Assembly (NCBI RefSeq): GCF_026262625.1
Contig: NZ_SHNN01000001.1
Span: 1,550,001 to 1,614,000, forward strand
DNA length: 64,000 bases
Source of the DNA: Candidatus Litorirhabdus singularis
GTDB lineage: Bacteria; Pseudomonadota; Gammaproteobacteria; Pseudomonadales; Halieaceae
Reading direction: 5' to 3'
Of the stretch, positions 34,501-43,077 are shown piece by piece. How positions within the stretch are numbered: position 1 is the stretch's first letter; every line of letters starts with the position of its first letter. The notes beneath the pieces are model-generated. The model was not told where the DNA came from and made no database searches. It saw only the letters and a list, made by a program, of their open reading frames with translations. The position numbers were made by a program, and so were the translations under genes.

Positions 34501-35241
34501 GTGGTGACACCCGCGATGAGCCAGATATCTAACAATGATGTGCGACCTGCTCCGGCAAGGATAATTTGTATATTGGGTATGCACCGCAGTGGTACCAGCT
34601 GTTTGACCGGATCTTTGCAGAATGCGGGAATTGCGCTCGGAGATATTCATACTTGGAATCCATATAACAAGAAGGGTAACAGGGAAAATCAACGCTTCGT
34701 TGACTTGCATGATTCGATTCTTGAGCATAACGGCGGAGCGTGGGATGAGCCGCCTGCAAGTTCTGTGTGGCGCTCTGAGGAGAAGCAAGCCGGGCGAGAA
34801 TTGCTGGAGAGTTATGCAGAATATCCGCTGTTTGGCTTCAAGGATCCACGTGTACTGTTGGTGCTTGAAGGCTGGAAGCAGTTGTATCCTGATATGGAAT
34901 ATATAGGTAGCTTCCGTCACCCCAATGCTGTTGCCGAGTCACTGCGCGTTAGGAGTGACATGCCGCGCAATCGGGCTCTCAAATTGTGGTATGTCTACAA
35001 CAAACGTATGTTGCAGGAATACAAAAAAGGTCCATTTCCGATACTGTGCTTCGATGATAGCGAAGAAAATTTTCATGCCAATTTGAATAGGGCTCTGGAT
35101 ATTCTTGGCGTATTGCCGAAAGAATCTGGAGAGAAATTTTGGGAAGAGCGTCTAAGGGGTTCGCAGAACGCGAGCCAAGAGAAACTTCCGTGGCGGATCG
35201 GTCGGCTGTATCGCAAATTGCGCTCATTAGCACTCCGATGA
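34501..35241 (+). CDS. sulfotransferase-family protein
   Basis: This 246-residue protein contains the 5'-phosphosulfate-binding P-loop GMHRSGTS near residues 26-33. A later FKDPRVLLVLEGW segment and IGSFRHPNAVAESLRVRSD supply the typical 3'-phosphate-binding Arg/Ser region. Such enzymes transfer sulfate from PAPS to a carbohydrate or other acceptor. Start choice is loose between GTG 34501, GTG 34504 and ATG 34516; AGAGGA best fits GTG 34504. It lies upstream of an ABC-2 polysaccharide exporter, so a role in sulfating a surface glycan is plausible. Confidence 0.75.
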   Translation: MVTPAMSQISNNDVRPAPARIICILGMHRSGTSCLTGSLQNAGIALGDIHTWNPYNKKGNRENQRFVDLHDSILEHNGGAWDEPPASSVWRSEEKQAGRELLESYAEYPLFGFKDPRVLLVLEGWKQLYPDMEYIGSFRHPNAVAESLRVRSDMPRNRALKLWYVYNKRMLQEYKKGPFPILCFDDSEENFHANLNRALDILGVLPKESGEKFWEERLRGSQNASQEKLPWRIGRLYRKLRSLALR

Positions 35242-35846
35242 ATTTTCTTGGGTGATCCCTCCAGGACGAAAACTGTTGTACGGCGGGTCGCAGCCATGTT
35301 CAGAACTGGGCCTTGATGAGTTTTACAGCCCCTACCTTCTAAAAAGTCGCCGAGGCCATCGTCAACCCTGCGCAAGTGCGTATGTTTCGTTATAAACAAT
35401 CCTGAGCAAGTACCAAGTGCATCTCCTTCATTCTCAAAGCCGGAAATCATCTGACTGGATCGGATGATGGTTCAGTGTCGAATTGGAAAGCTTCGAATGA
35501 GGCGGAGGCTCGATGTCCAGCTTTCTATCCTAAACCACCGAGTGATTTCTTCGATACGGTGACACCCCAATTTTGTCATCATTGAGCGGGGTGAGGATAA
35601 GCTAGTTGATGGTTTTTCCCAGCCGTCGGCAATGGTCTTCAATTAGACTGAAACTCGCTTTAGTTTGATAGAAGTCGAGTCACGCGAGCGCCAAGTGTTG
35701 CCAAAATTAGTAGCGCCGGGGCGTCTATTGTACCCTAAGAGCATCACATCTATAATTAGGTAAAGCGTCAGGCTTGGTTCGTTTCTTGAGATGACGATAG
35801 TCATGAGAGACTTGCTTGTCCATAACTCCCACCCAAGATTGTTCTA
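35242..35846. other. 605-base region without a recognisable gene
   Basis: No frame has coding character. One stretch at 35341-35402 reads AEAIVNPAQVRMFRYKQS, vaguely like the VNPRQVRDF segment of IS110-family transposases, but it is too short and has no extended match that I can see. The region is AT-richer than its neighbours. It should contain the promoter of the exporter genes. Confidence 0.4.
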
Positions 35847-36620
35847 ATGACCCTATCTCAATACTATGCCCTTATTGATGTGCAGGCGCGTATGGCGCTC
35901 AAGTCAGATGCTTCCAGATACTACTTTGGTTATCTGTGGTGGGTGCTGGAGCCGTTGCTCTATGTCGGTGTCTTTTACGTAGTCTTTAACGTCATACTGG
36001 ATTCTCGGCGATCCGATTTCCTGATTTTTCTGGTGTGTGGAAAGCTGCCCTTCGTTTGGTTTTCCAAGAGCGTCAGCCAAGCGTCCAGCAGCATAATCGC
36101 CAACGTCGGTTTGATCGGTAAAATCGACGTTACTAAGACCCTTTTTCCGATGGCCGTTATTCAGGAGGGCCTGTACAAACAAGCTGTGGTTTTTCTGCTT
36201 TTGTTCGCAATTTTGCTGTTCACTGGTTATATGCCAACGATGGCCTGGTTCTGGCTAATCCCCATCATGCTCGTCAACTACATTATGATTGTGGCTTGTT
36301 CTTATGTGGGCGCAGTACTCGTTTGCTATATGCGGGACTTCACCATTTTTATTGGCCTTGGCATGATATTTTTGATGTTCACCTCTGGTATTTTCTGGGA
36401 CTTGCGGGCGTTGGAGCCAGCGATGGCTGAAGCTGTGTTGCTGTACAACCCCATGGCGCTCATTCTGGATTCTTACCGTCAGGTGCTTATGCAAAATGCT
36501 GCGCCCGACCTGGTGCATCTGGCTTGGGTGGGGGCTCTATTCGGCGGCCTTACTATCATTATGGTCAAGCTTATGCGCTTCTTAAGTAAATCTCTGGCGC
36601 TGAAGGCTCTTACAGCGTGA
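35847..36620 (+). CDS. ABC-2 type polysaccharide export permease (KpsM/Wzm-like)
   Basis: This 257-residue inner-membrane protein has six hydrophobic helices in the pattern of ABC-2 glycan exporters. The N-terminus (QYYALIDVQARMALKSDASRY) matches the amphipathic segment common to KpsM/Wzm/TagG proteins. YLWWVLEPLLYVGVFYVVF and the later YNPMALILDSYRQVL are family hallmarks. It is coupled to the ATPase gene by a GTGA overlap. Substrate would be a lipid-linked or capsular polysaccharide. Confidence 0.85.
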   Translation: MTLSQYYALIDVQARMALKSDASRYYFGYLWWVLEPLLYVGVFYVVFNVILDSRRSDFLIFLVCGKLPFVWFSKSVSQASSSIIANVGLIGKIDVTKTLFPMAVIQEGLYKQAVVFLLLFAILLFTGYMPTMAWFWLIPIMLVNYIMIVACSYVGAVLVCYMRDFTIFIGLGMIFLMFTSGIFWDLRALEPAMAEAVLLYNPMALILDSYRQVLMQNAAPDLVHLAWVGALFGGLTIIMVKLMRFLSKSLALKALTA

Positions 36621-37336
36621 GTACCAGCATCAGACCTACTATGTTGGAGCTGGATAATGTTGTTCTCAATTATCGATCAGGTAAAAACTCATTTGAGCAC
36701 GGTGTTCATAACGTACTTAACGGCGTTTCTTTAAGTCTCTATAAGGGTGAGACCCTCGGTGTCATTGGTAAAAACGGCTGTGGCAAGACAACGATACTCA
36801 GGCTGATGGCCGGCATTTTTGGGCCAACCGCCGGTACGGTGCGGCGTCGAGCAAATACATCCGCCGCGCTACTTACAATCGGTCTGGGGTTCAAACCACA
36901 ACTCTCGGGGCGCTCAAACGCTTTATTGTCGGCGATGTTACAGGGCTCTACGCGTGCTGAAGCGGAATCATGTCTAGAGGAGATCAAAGCCTTTTCTGAA
37001 CTGGGTGATGGTTTCGAGGAGCCGGTTAAGACCTACTCTTCCGGCATGCGTTCTCGATTGGGCTTCACCACGGCACTCATGACGCGTGTGGATATTCTAA
37101 TGATTGATGAAGTATTGGCTGTAGGTGACGCCCAATTTAGGGCAAAGGCCGAGGCTGCTTTGAAAGAGCGTATCACGGGCGAGCAGACGGTGGTTTTTGT
37201 TTCCCATCAAGGGCCGCAGGTGCAATCCATTTGCGATCGAGCTATTTGGTTGGACCAGGGTAAAATTGCCGCCGAGGGTGACGCTGAGTCGGTGCTTAAG
37301 CAATATACCGCTTCGATTAAGCTGGGCCCGAAATGA
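36617..37336 (+). CDS. ABC polysaccharide exporter ATPase (KpsT/Wzt-like)
   Basis: This 239-residue ATPase begins at GTG 36617, overlapping the permease stop. Walker A is GKNGCGKT, with Cys where GxNGAGKS is usual and Thr in place of Ser. The Q-loop region is GLGFKPQLSG, the ABC signature is YSSGMRSRLGF (typical of this exporter type), Walker B is ILMIDEVLAVGD, and the switch His is in VSHQG. It lacks the extra C-terminal carbohydrate-binding domain of long Wzt proteins, so it resembles the short KpsT type. It drives export of a surface polysaccharide with the preceding permease. Confidence 0.88.
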   Translation: MSTSIRPTMLELDNVVLNYRSGKNSFEHGVHNVLNGVSLSLYKGETLGVIGKNGCGKTTILRLMAGIFGPTAGTVRRRANTSAALLTIGLGFKPQLSGRSNALLSAMLQGSTRAEAESCLEEIKAFSELGDGFEEPVKTYSSGMRSRLGFTTALMTRVDILMIDEVLAVGDAQFRAKAEAALKERITGEQTVVFVSHQGPQVQSICDRAIWLDQGKIAAEGDAESVLKQYTASIKLGPK

Positions 37337-37652
37337 GCGAACGCTCGGTAAGCCTATTTACCTTAAGCTAAAGCGACCTGCTGCATACTTTAGTTTTCTC
37401 TGACAGAGTGGATGAACAGCTGTGATATTTCAAATAGTGTCTGCTGGCAATCGAATCTCTTGGTTCGAGCAGGATTGGTAGCACATCGTCCAGCCTGGCA
37501 GGTGCAACCTGCTAGAACACAGCTATAAGGTGAAATCAGGGATTTGTACCGGCTATGACTCTCTGAACATATATTTCTACAAAGTTCACCCGAAGCGCTG
37601 TTTTCTGTTAGTGTGCAGGATTATGAAAATAAGAGCCTGAGACATATTCAAG
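37337..37652. other. 316-base gap without a gene; one hairpin
   Basis: No coding frame is supported. At 37498-37512 GCAGGT-GCA-ACCTGC forms a 6-base-pair hairpin without a T-run. The remainder is AT-rich and probably holds the promoter of the desaturase gene. Confidence 0.4.
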
Positions 37653-38429
37653 TTGTTTAGATATTCCGCTGACCGCTTGCCGGTTGCCATTATCCTAGCG
37701 ATCAGCTGCGTGGACCTGTACCTGTATTTTGCGGTGCAGAACACCTATCTGCTGTTGTTGTATTGGGTTTTGATGATATTCCCCAAAGTGCAAATTTGTG
37801 CCTGGAATCATCATCACCAGCACACGCGCACATTTCGCTTCAAGCCAGTAAATCGCGTGTTGGAATTCTTTTATGCCCTGCATACCGGGGTAACCACCAA
37901 TTTATGGCTGCTGCACCACGTGTTGGGCCATCATCAGAACTATCTGGATCAAACTCAGGACGAGAGCCGCTGGAAACGCTCCTCGGGAGAGACCATGGGG
38001 GAGTGGGAATATACCCTCAATGTGGGACTAACCGCTTATCCGCGTGGCTATCAGGTGGGCAAACAACACCCTAAAGCCCAGCGGGCGTTTGTTTTTTGTA
38101 CAGCGGTTACTTTCGGTATTGTGGCACTGGCGGTCTGGTACAAGCCGGTAGCGGGGTTGCTGCTGTTTGTTCTGCCCATGATTACTGGACTGTTCGTGAC
38201 GTCATGGGCGACCTATGATCATCACGCTGGGCTGGATACGAAAAATGTGTTTGCGGCCTCCTACAGCAATGTTGGGCGTCTCTACAATGTACTAACGGGT
38301 AACCTTGGTTATCACGCAGCGCACCACTTTAAGCAGGGTGTGCATTGGTCTGAGTTGCCGCAGCTGCACGAGCAGATAAAGGAACATATCCCACCGGGGC
38401 TTATCCGGGGTGTCAGGGGTACCTCTTAA
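37653..38429 (+). CDS. fatty acid desaturase-family membrane protein
   Basis: This 258-residue membrane protein carries the three His boxes of membrane di-iron desaturases/hydroxylases: HHHQH near residue 52, HHVLGHH near 89-95 and HAAHH near 230. Hydrophobic segments lie before and between them. No ATG occurs before the first His box; TTG 37653 is preceded by an in-frame stop (TGA) 15 bases upstream and lacks a strong Shine-Dalgarno sequence, so the start is uncertain. Such enzymes introduce double bonds or hydroxyls into lipids, possibly acyl chains of a glycolipid here. Confidence 0.78.
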   Translation: MFRYSADRLPVAIILAISCVDLYLYFAVQNTYLLLLYWVLMIFPKVQICAWNHHHQHTRTFRFKPVNRVLEFFYALHTGVTTNLWLLHHVLGHHQNYLDQTQDESRWKRSSGETMGEWEYTLNVGLTAYPRGYQVGKQHPKAQRAFVFCTAVTFGIVALAVWYKPVAGLLLFVLPMITGLFVTSWATYDHHAGLDTKNVFAASYSNVGRLYNVLTGNLGYHAAHHFKQGVHWSELPQLHEQIKEHIPPGLIRGVRGTS

Positions 38430-38433
38430 AAGA

Positions 38434-38453
38434 CGTTGCAGTATTTGGCAACG
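38434..38453. terminator. hairpin between convergent genes
   Basis: CGTTGC and GCAACG enclose an 8-base loop just after the desaturase stop. A second pair, CAGGTG/CACCTG, follows at 38458-38487. They lie between convergent genes and may act as a bidirectional terminator, though no T-run follows. Confidence 0.4.
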
Positions 38454-38508
38454 CTCTCAGGTGATCTGGTCAATTGCACCCCACCTGGTCCATAGTGAGT
38501 TCAGCTAG

Positions 38509-40485
38509 CTAGTCCTTATCTCTCAGTAATCGCCCTAGTGTCTCCTCAAACAGTGGACTGAGCAGATAGGCACCGTATAGGGAGATATGATCGCCGTCGT
38601 TATAAACCAGACTGCCGTCTATTGTAAGAGGGCATTGATTGCCTTCGCATAGCGTGGCTTGGGTAGGTATGACTTCAAAGCTCTGTTGCTGATTAGTCAG
38701 TGCTGCCTCCAGATACACCTTGTAGAGGTCCTGTCTTTTGTGGTGCCTGAGGGTGTCTGTTTGCGAGCTACTCAGCCATGCCTGGCGGATAAAGTTGCTA
38801 CTGACCGATTTCCCGAAACTGGCGCCAACTTCAGGAATGTCTTCCACAAAAAATATGTCTTTGTCTTTCAGTGCATGCAGTGTCCTGGCTAACCCTCTAC
38901 TGAAAACCTGACGATTTTCACCGGGAGAACTGCTGCCGGATTCTTCATCGACAATAAAAAAGTTACTGTTGTCATAGCTAAAGCTCAACAGCGGCAGTCT
39001 CCAATAGCCAGCCAGATAAACCTGCCTGATGCTGGGGTTACTCTCAATGAACGCCATGACTTCATGGCCAAAATTCAGACAGCGATAATCATTCTCTCGC
39101 GAAACTCCCAGCAGAGGCCGGCAGCCACCGTAGTGAAAAGCGATTCCTGAGTTACCTGTCTTGAGTGCAGCGCGTTGTAGTCCTGGCATTAACGCTTCGG
39201 CATGGGAGTCTCCCCAGAGCACAAATTCCGGTGCGCCGTTCTCGTCACCCAACTGGCACGCTTGAGCAACTCTGTCGCCGTCTGCACGGCCAAAGTCTTC
39301 GCAGCTGGCAGGCGTATTGTTGTGATAATTTTCCAGCTCGTCAACGATAGAAAAAGCGGACTCGGGCACCCGTGAAGCCAGGCCATTGCTACCGATAATT
39401 ACGGCAACGCCCAGCAGTATTATCACCGTCAAAAAGCCCAGCTCTTTGCCCAGTTGTCGATCGTTGAGTGGTTGGTCAGTTTTACGATAGCGGCCCTCAA
39501 CATAGCGGTATGAAAGCGTAGCCAGCAGCAGCGATACAGCCACTATTAGGGCTTTGGTTATGGGGCCGCCCTCCAGCATCAGGACAAATACCATCACGGG
39601 CCAGTGCCATAGATAGAGCGAGTAGGAGATGAGGCCCACAAGCACCATTAGTCTGACGCTTAGCAGTTTGGCGATGAGTGTATTGTTTCCCGTATTGGCC
39701 CAGATAATCAGTGCTGCGCCCAATACGGGATAAACTGCATTGATACCCGGAAACGGGTCTGATGCAGACAGTAACAGCATGGTGCCGGCGATCAGAAGAA
39801 GTCCACACATGGCGACTACATTTGCCAGCCAGTAGCTGCGAATAACAGGAATTAAGCCCAGACCGAGAACCACGCCAAACAGTAATTCCCAGGCGCGAGT
39901 TGGCAACAGATAGAAAGCGAACTTGCTCAAATATGGGGTTAGCGCGAGGTTGAGTGCCAGCGAAAGCGCCAGTAAAAGCACAATGCTACATCCCAGACTT
40001 ACCCTGCCAAGATAGCGGCTCAGGGGAATCATTAGCAGCGGAAACAGGATATAGAACTGCAACTCTACGCCCAGTGACCAAGTGTGCAGTAAGGGTTCGG
40101 TTGCTACGTCGAGACCGAAATAGGTAGTTGAGGCGTCGAAAAAGAAGATATTGGGTACAAAGGCCAGTGTTGCGATCGTAGCCTGCGCCAGGTTGACGTA
40201 CTCGGTGGGTAACAAAAAGTAGTAGCCGGCGATCACCGTGGTGGTCAGTACTACTAGAAGTGCTGGAATGATCCGTCTGACTCGACGCAGGTAAAACGAC
40301 AGGAAGGTGAAGCGTTCTTGCTGTATTTCCTTGGCAATAATAGAGCTGATGAGATAGCCCGAAATGACGAAAAAGATATCAACGCCGACAAAGCCACCGG
40401 GTATCCACGTGTACCCTGCGTGGTAGAGAACCACGGGAAGCACTGCAACGGCTCGAAGGCCGTCTATGTCAGAGCGATATTTCAT
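38509..40485 (-). CDS. acyltransferase 3 family protein with SGNH domain (OafA/YrhL-like)
   Basis: This 658-residue protein has about ten to eleven membrane helices in its first 370 residues, starting YRSDIDGLRAVAVLPVVLYHAG, the Acyltransferase-3 signature. SLGVELQFYILFPLL follows. A periplasmic SGNH-like hydrolase/transferase domain occupies the rest: VLWGDSHAEALMPGL is block I, and the C-terminal Asp/His segment is YNDGDHISLYGAYLL. Such proteins O-acetylate cell-surface polysaccharides or lipids, with the SGNH part moving the acyl group to the glycan. Consistent with the adjacent glycan exporter and sulfotransferase. Confidence 0.9.
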   Translation of the reverse strand: MKYRSDIDGLRAVAVLPVVLYHAGYTWIPGGFVGVDIFFVISGYLISSIIAKEIQQERFTFLSFYLRRVRRIIPALLVVLTTTVIAGYYFLLPTEYVNLAQATIATLAFVPNIFFFDASTTYFGLDVATEPLLHTWSLGVELQFYILFPLLMIPLSRYLGRVSLGCSIVLLLALSLALNLALTPYLSKFAFYLLPTRAWELLFGVVLGLGLIPVIRSYWLANVVAMCGLLLIAGTMLLLSASDPFPGINAVYPVLGAALIIWANTGNNTLIAKLLSVRLMVLVGLISYSLYLWHWPVMVFVLMLEGGPITKALIVAVSLLLATLSYRYVEGRYRKTDQPLNDRQLGKELGFLTVIILLGVAVIIGSNGLASRVPESAFSIVDELENYHNNTPASCEDFGRADGDRVAQACQLGDENGAPEFVLWGDSHAEALMPGLQRAALKTGNSGIAFHYGGCRPLLGVSRENDYRCLNFGHEVMAFIESNPSIRQVYLAGYWRLPLLSFSYDNSNFFIVDEESGSSSPGENRQVFSRGLARTLHALKDKDIFFVEDIPEVGASFGKSVSSNFIRQAWLSSSQTDTLRHHKRQDLYKVYLEAALTNQQQSFEVIPTQATLCEGNQCPLTIDGSLVYNDGDHISLYGAYLLSPLFEETLGRLLRDKD

Positions 40486-40585
40486 TGCCTGGGAGCTTTT
40501 TCAGAAAAACCGCGCAGAGTGTAGCCCTAGGAATGGTGCGTGTCACTGATGAAAGTGCCAGCTATTAGCGTCCGCAGGCGCCTAC

Positions 40586-41668
40586 TCATGTTTCAAGCAG
40601 TTGCTTAATCCGGCGGCTAACATGCTCAAGTGCATCACTGTCTTTGTATCCAGGTGATGGAACAAACTCTTTTCCGAGCGGTACTGCCAACTTTTGCTGA
40701 TACAAGTAGCTATGAATGCGAGTCAGATCGCGGGTATAGCCGACCAGTCCCAGTTTCTGTAAAACGCCGAAAATGGGTTTTATGATAGCTGAAAACTTGC
40801 CGTGTCCGGTGGCGGCCAATTTAAGTCGCGCAATAATGCTGGTTTGGTTGGGTAGAGCATAAATAGCAAGCGGTTTGCCCATCTGTGCCACTTCTACCAG
40901 CATCGAAACACTATCACCGGTCACGACAAAATAGTCGGCTTCAGATAGCAAGGCGCGGTAGGGGTTGTTGGTGCTGTCGTCGCCCCAGGCAAAAAGCTGC
41001 CAATTGGCCGGCAGTTCTTGCTTGATGATATCTGTCACAGCGGGCGAGGTGCGCCTGCTGGTGGATATGTAAACTGTGGCGGAATCAAACTGAGTTTTCA
41101 TGGACTGCATGAGATCTTTGGCGGTGTCAGCGTCAAAGCGGAAAGGGTCGGTTTTACCGCCAACCATCAAGGCGACTGTCGGACGTGGAAGTGCTTCGAA
41201 ACGAGTTTTCCAGGCTTGACCCTGAGTAGCAATGTCATGCTTATTCACCGTAAAAAGCGGCAGATTCAGGGTGATAATGCGGGGGTCTTCGGGCACCTGG
41301 TAGTGCGAGGCGGCGATTATCAGTGAAAAGCGCTTTAGAAATCGCTTCGGCCTGCCCAGTAATACTATCTTGGTGTTCTTGGTAGATTGTTTTTGGATCC
41401 AGAGCGCGGCCATTGCTGGTCGTCGGCCGATGGTGAGGATTAGATCTGGCCATGGCGCTGTCAGGGGGTCTGAACGATCAAGATCCAGATGCTTCACGGA
41501 GGGTCGAAAAAACGGCTTCCCCAAGACGAATTTTGCCTTCGGTAGCACGGTTTTAGTGACAACTGGTATGCCCAGCGTGTTGCTGATCATGGCTATTTGG
41601 GCGTTGTCGCCGCCCTTGTCGCCGATGACCAACCACACAATAGGTGTCTCTTTCTCGCTGTTAGACAT
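40586..41668 (-). CDS. mitochondrial-fission ELM1-like (DUF1022) protein
   Basis: This 360-residue protein belongs to the ELM1/DUF1022 family, recognisable by WLVIGDKGGDNAQ near the N-terminus, LTIGRRPAMAALWI, LMVGGKTDPFRFD and the C-terminal ADYFVVTGDSVSMLVEVAQMGKPLAIY segment. The last resembles the nucleotide-sugar-binding half of GT-B glycosyltransferases. The bacterial role is unproven but a glycan role is suspected. The ATG at 41668 is chosen because the family N-terminus begins just after it; the 26 upstream codons look non-coding. Confidence 0.8.
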   Translation of the reverse strand: MSNSEKETPIVWLVIGDKGGDNAQIAMISNTLGIPVVTKTVLPKAKFVLGKPFFRPSVKHLDLDRSDPLTAPWPDLILTIGRRPAMAALWIQKQSTKNTKIVLLGRPKRFLKRFSLIIAASHYQVPEDPRIITLNLPLFTVNKHDIATQGQAWKTRFEALPRPTVALMVGGKTDPFRFDADTAKDLMQSMKTQFDSATVYISTSRRTSPAVTDIIKQELPANWQLFAWGDDSTNNPYRALLSEADYFVVTGDSVSMLVEVAQMGKPLAIYALPNQTSIIARLKLAATGHGKFSAIIKPIFGVLQKLGLVGYTRDLTRIHSYLYQQKLAVPLGKEFVPSPGYKDSDALEHVSRRIKQLLET

Positions 41669-41956
41669 CGGTAAAATAGCCCGTTTCGATGAAGGTCGCA
41701 CCTGAAATTTCCGGCAAATGAACAAACAAAGAGTGCCCAGATCCACCTGCAGTGGGTGACGCTGACGATTCTGCTGATCCTGAACAGCTGAGGGCTACTC
41801 TCTCTGCGTGTCCTCAAGTATATAGCTCAGCGAGGCGTGAGCAAGCGTGGCTGGTGCGCGCGCCGGCCTCATACTACCGCTGTGCGGCTATATAAGGTAT
41901 ATTTTGGAGCATACCAAGCGCATTACTCCATGCCTCTCTAGAGAAATATCGATACC

Positions 41957-42679
41957 ATGACTTTCAAGCTTTCCAGCCTCTTCGGTTCTAGTAAAGAAGC
42001 GTTACCTGCAGCGGGTGGTAACTACTCGCGCGACACTCCCAGCCCCCGTTACCTTGAATTGTCCAAGGTCTATGCGACCATGCATGACGAGGGTAGGCCT
42101 GACGTCGACCATAGTGCTGGTGAGACTTTTGATGGCAGGTCGTTGGAGCCGCATATTGATGTCATTGCCAAGTTGCTGAAAAGCAGTGGCTCGACATCGG
42201 TGCTGGATTACGGATCTGGTAAGGGCAAGCTGTACCAGCCGCGCCCCGACTCAAGTGAAGAGCGTTGTAAGCGGCTACCGGCGTGGGAAGGGGCGGAGAT
42301 AACCTGCTACGACCCCGGCTACGATCCTTTCTCTGAGCTGCCAGACGCCAAATTTGATGCAGTCATTTCGACCGATGTTGTTGAACATATACCCGAGCTG
42401 GATATTCCCTGGATTCTCGACGAAATATTTGGCCGCGCTGAAAAACAAATATACGTGGTCGCCGCCTGCTATCCCGCCAAGAAAATACTGCCAGATGGCA
42501 GCAACGCGCACTGCACCGTCAAACAACCGGCATGGTGGATAGAGCAAATGGAAGGTGCCGCCAAGCGCAGAGGGCAGGTGGCATGGACCTTGTGTACGCA
42601 AAGTAAGAGCTTCTTCTCGTTCGAGCACCGTAGCAGTCTGCGCAAGCCAGGTACCAAAACACTGTATTTCACTGGCTAG
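41957..42679 (+). CDS. SAM-dependent class I methyltransferase
   Basis: This 240-residue protein has a SAM-binding motif I VLDYGSGKGKLYQ near residue 83, with the acidic end of beta-2 in ITCYDPGYDPF, motif IV DAVISTDVVEHIPELD, and a downstream beta strand. These identify the Rossmann methyltransferase fold. The first 45 residues are Ser/Asp-rich. It may methylate a sugar intermediate of the surface glycan. The gene ends 4 bases inside the end of the convergent lipoprotein gene. The substrate is unknown. Confidence 0.82.
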   Translation: MTFKLSSLFGSSKEALPAAGGNYSRDTPSPRYLELSKVYATMHDEGRPDVDHSAGETFDGRSLEPHIDVIAKLLKSSGSTSVLDYGSGKGKLYQPRPDSSEERCKRLPAWEGAEITCYDPGYDPFSELPDAKFDAVISTDVVEHIPELDIPWILDEIFGRAEKQIYVVAACYPAKKILPDGSNAHCTVKQPAWWIEQMEGAAKRRGQVAWTLCTQSKSFFSFEHRSSLRKPGTKTLYFTG

Positions 42680-43077
42680 TCGAACTCGGTTTTGATGGTA
42701 ATCTCCCCACCCTGAACCCCGTTAATATCAAGTGGCCTTTCTTCATCGTGAATGACGCTGCCGGAGATGCTCGTCTTCTTGTTCTTTTTTTCCGCGGTAC
42801 CAAAAAAATTCGGTGCTGTGCGTTCATAGCTCTCCATCGGTCGCGTATTCAGCTGCGCGTCAAGATCAGCTGGAATACTGAGATCCAGTGGCAGTGGCTC
42901 TGCGGTTGCCTCAGCTGGAACCGTGGGGGGCTCCGTGGGTGCGATTTTTGCCGGTGAAAGTGCAGTTGCAGCAGGCACTACTTTCTCTGCGGACATAGTT
43001 TCTTCTGGGGTCTCTGGCTGACAAGCTGTGAGAGTGAGCATCAGAATTACTAAAGTTACGAGCGTCGTCGGTTTCAC
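42676..43077 (-). CDS. small Pro/Ala/Glu-rich lipoprotein
   Basis: This 133-residue lipoprotein has the lipobox LTAC (Cys19) after MKPTTLVTLVILM. The linker is rich in Pro, Ala and Thr, and a short C-terminal domain contains TSISGSVIHDEERPLDI. No family is recognised. It starts inside the last 4 bases of the potassium-channel gene, implying translational coupling. A periplasmic-facing role with that channel is conceivable but unsupported. Confidence 0.7.
   Translation of the reverse strand: MKPTTLVTLVILMLTLTACQPETPEETMSAEKVVPAATALSPAKIAPTEPPTVPAEATAEPLPLDLSIPADLDAQLNTRPMESYERTAPNFFGTAEKKNKKTSISGSVIHDEERPLDINGVQGGEITIKTEFD

Noticed and set aside
35341-35402. Possible IS110 transposase fragment (AEAIVNPAQVRMF)
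   Set aside because: Only about a dozen residues resemble the family, with no flanking match or ends; chance similarity is likely.
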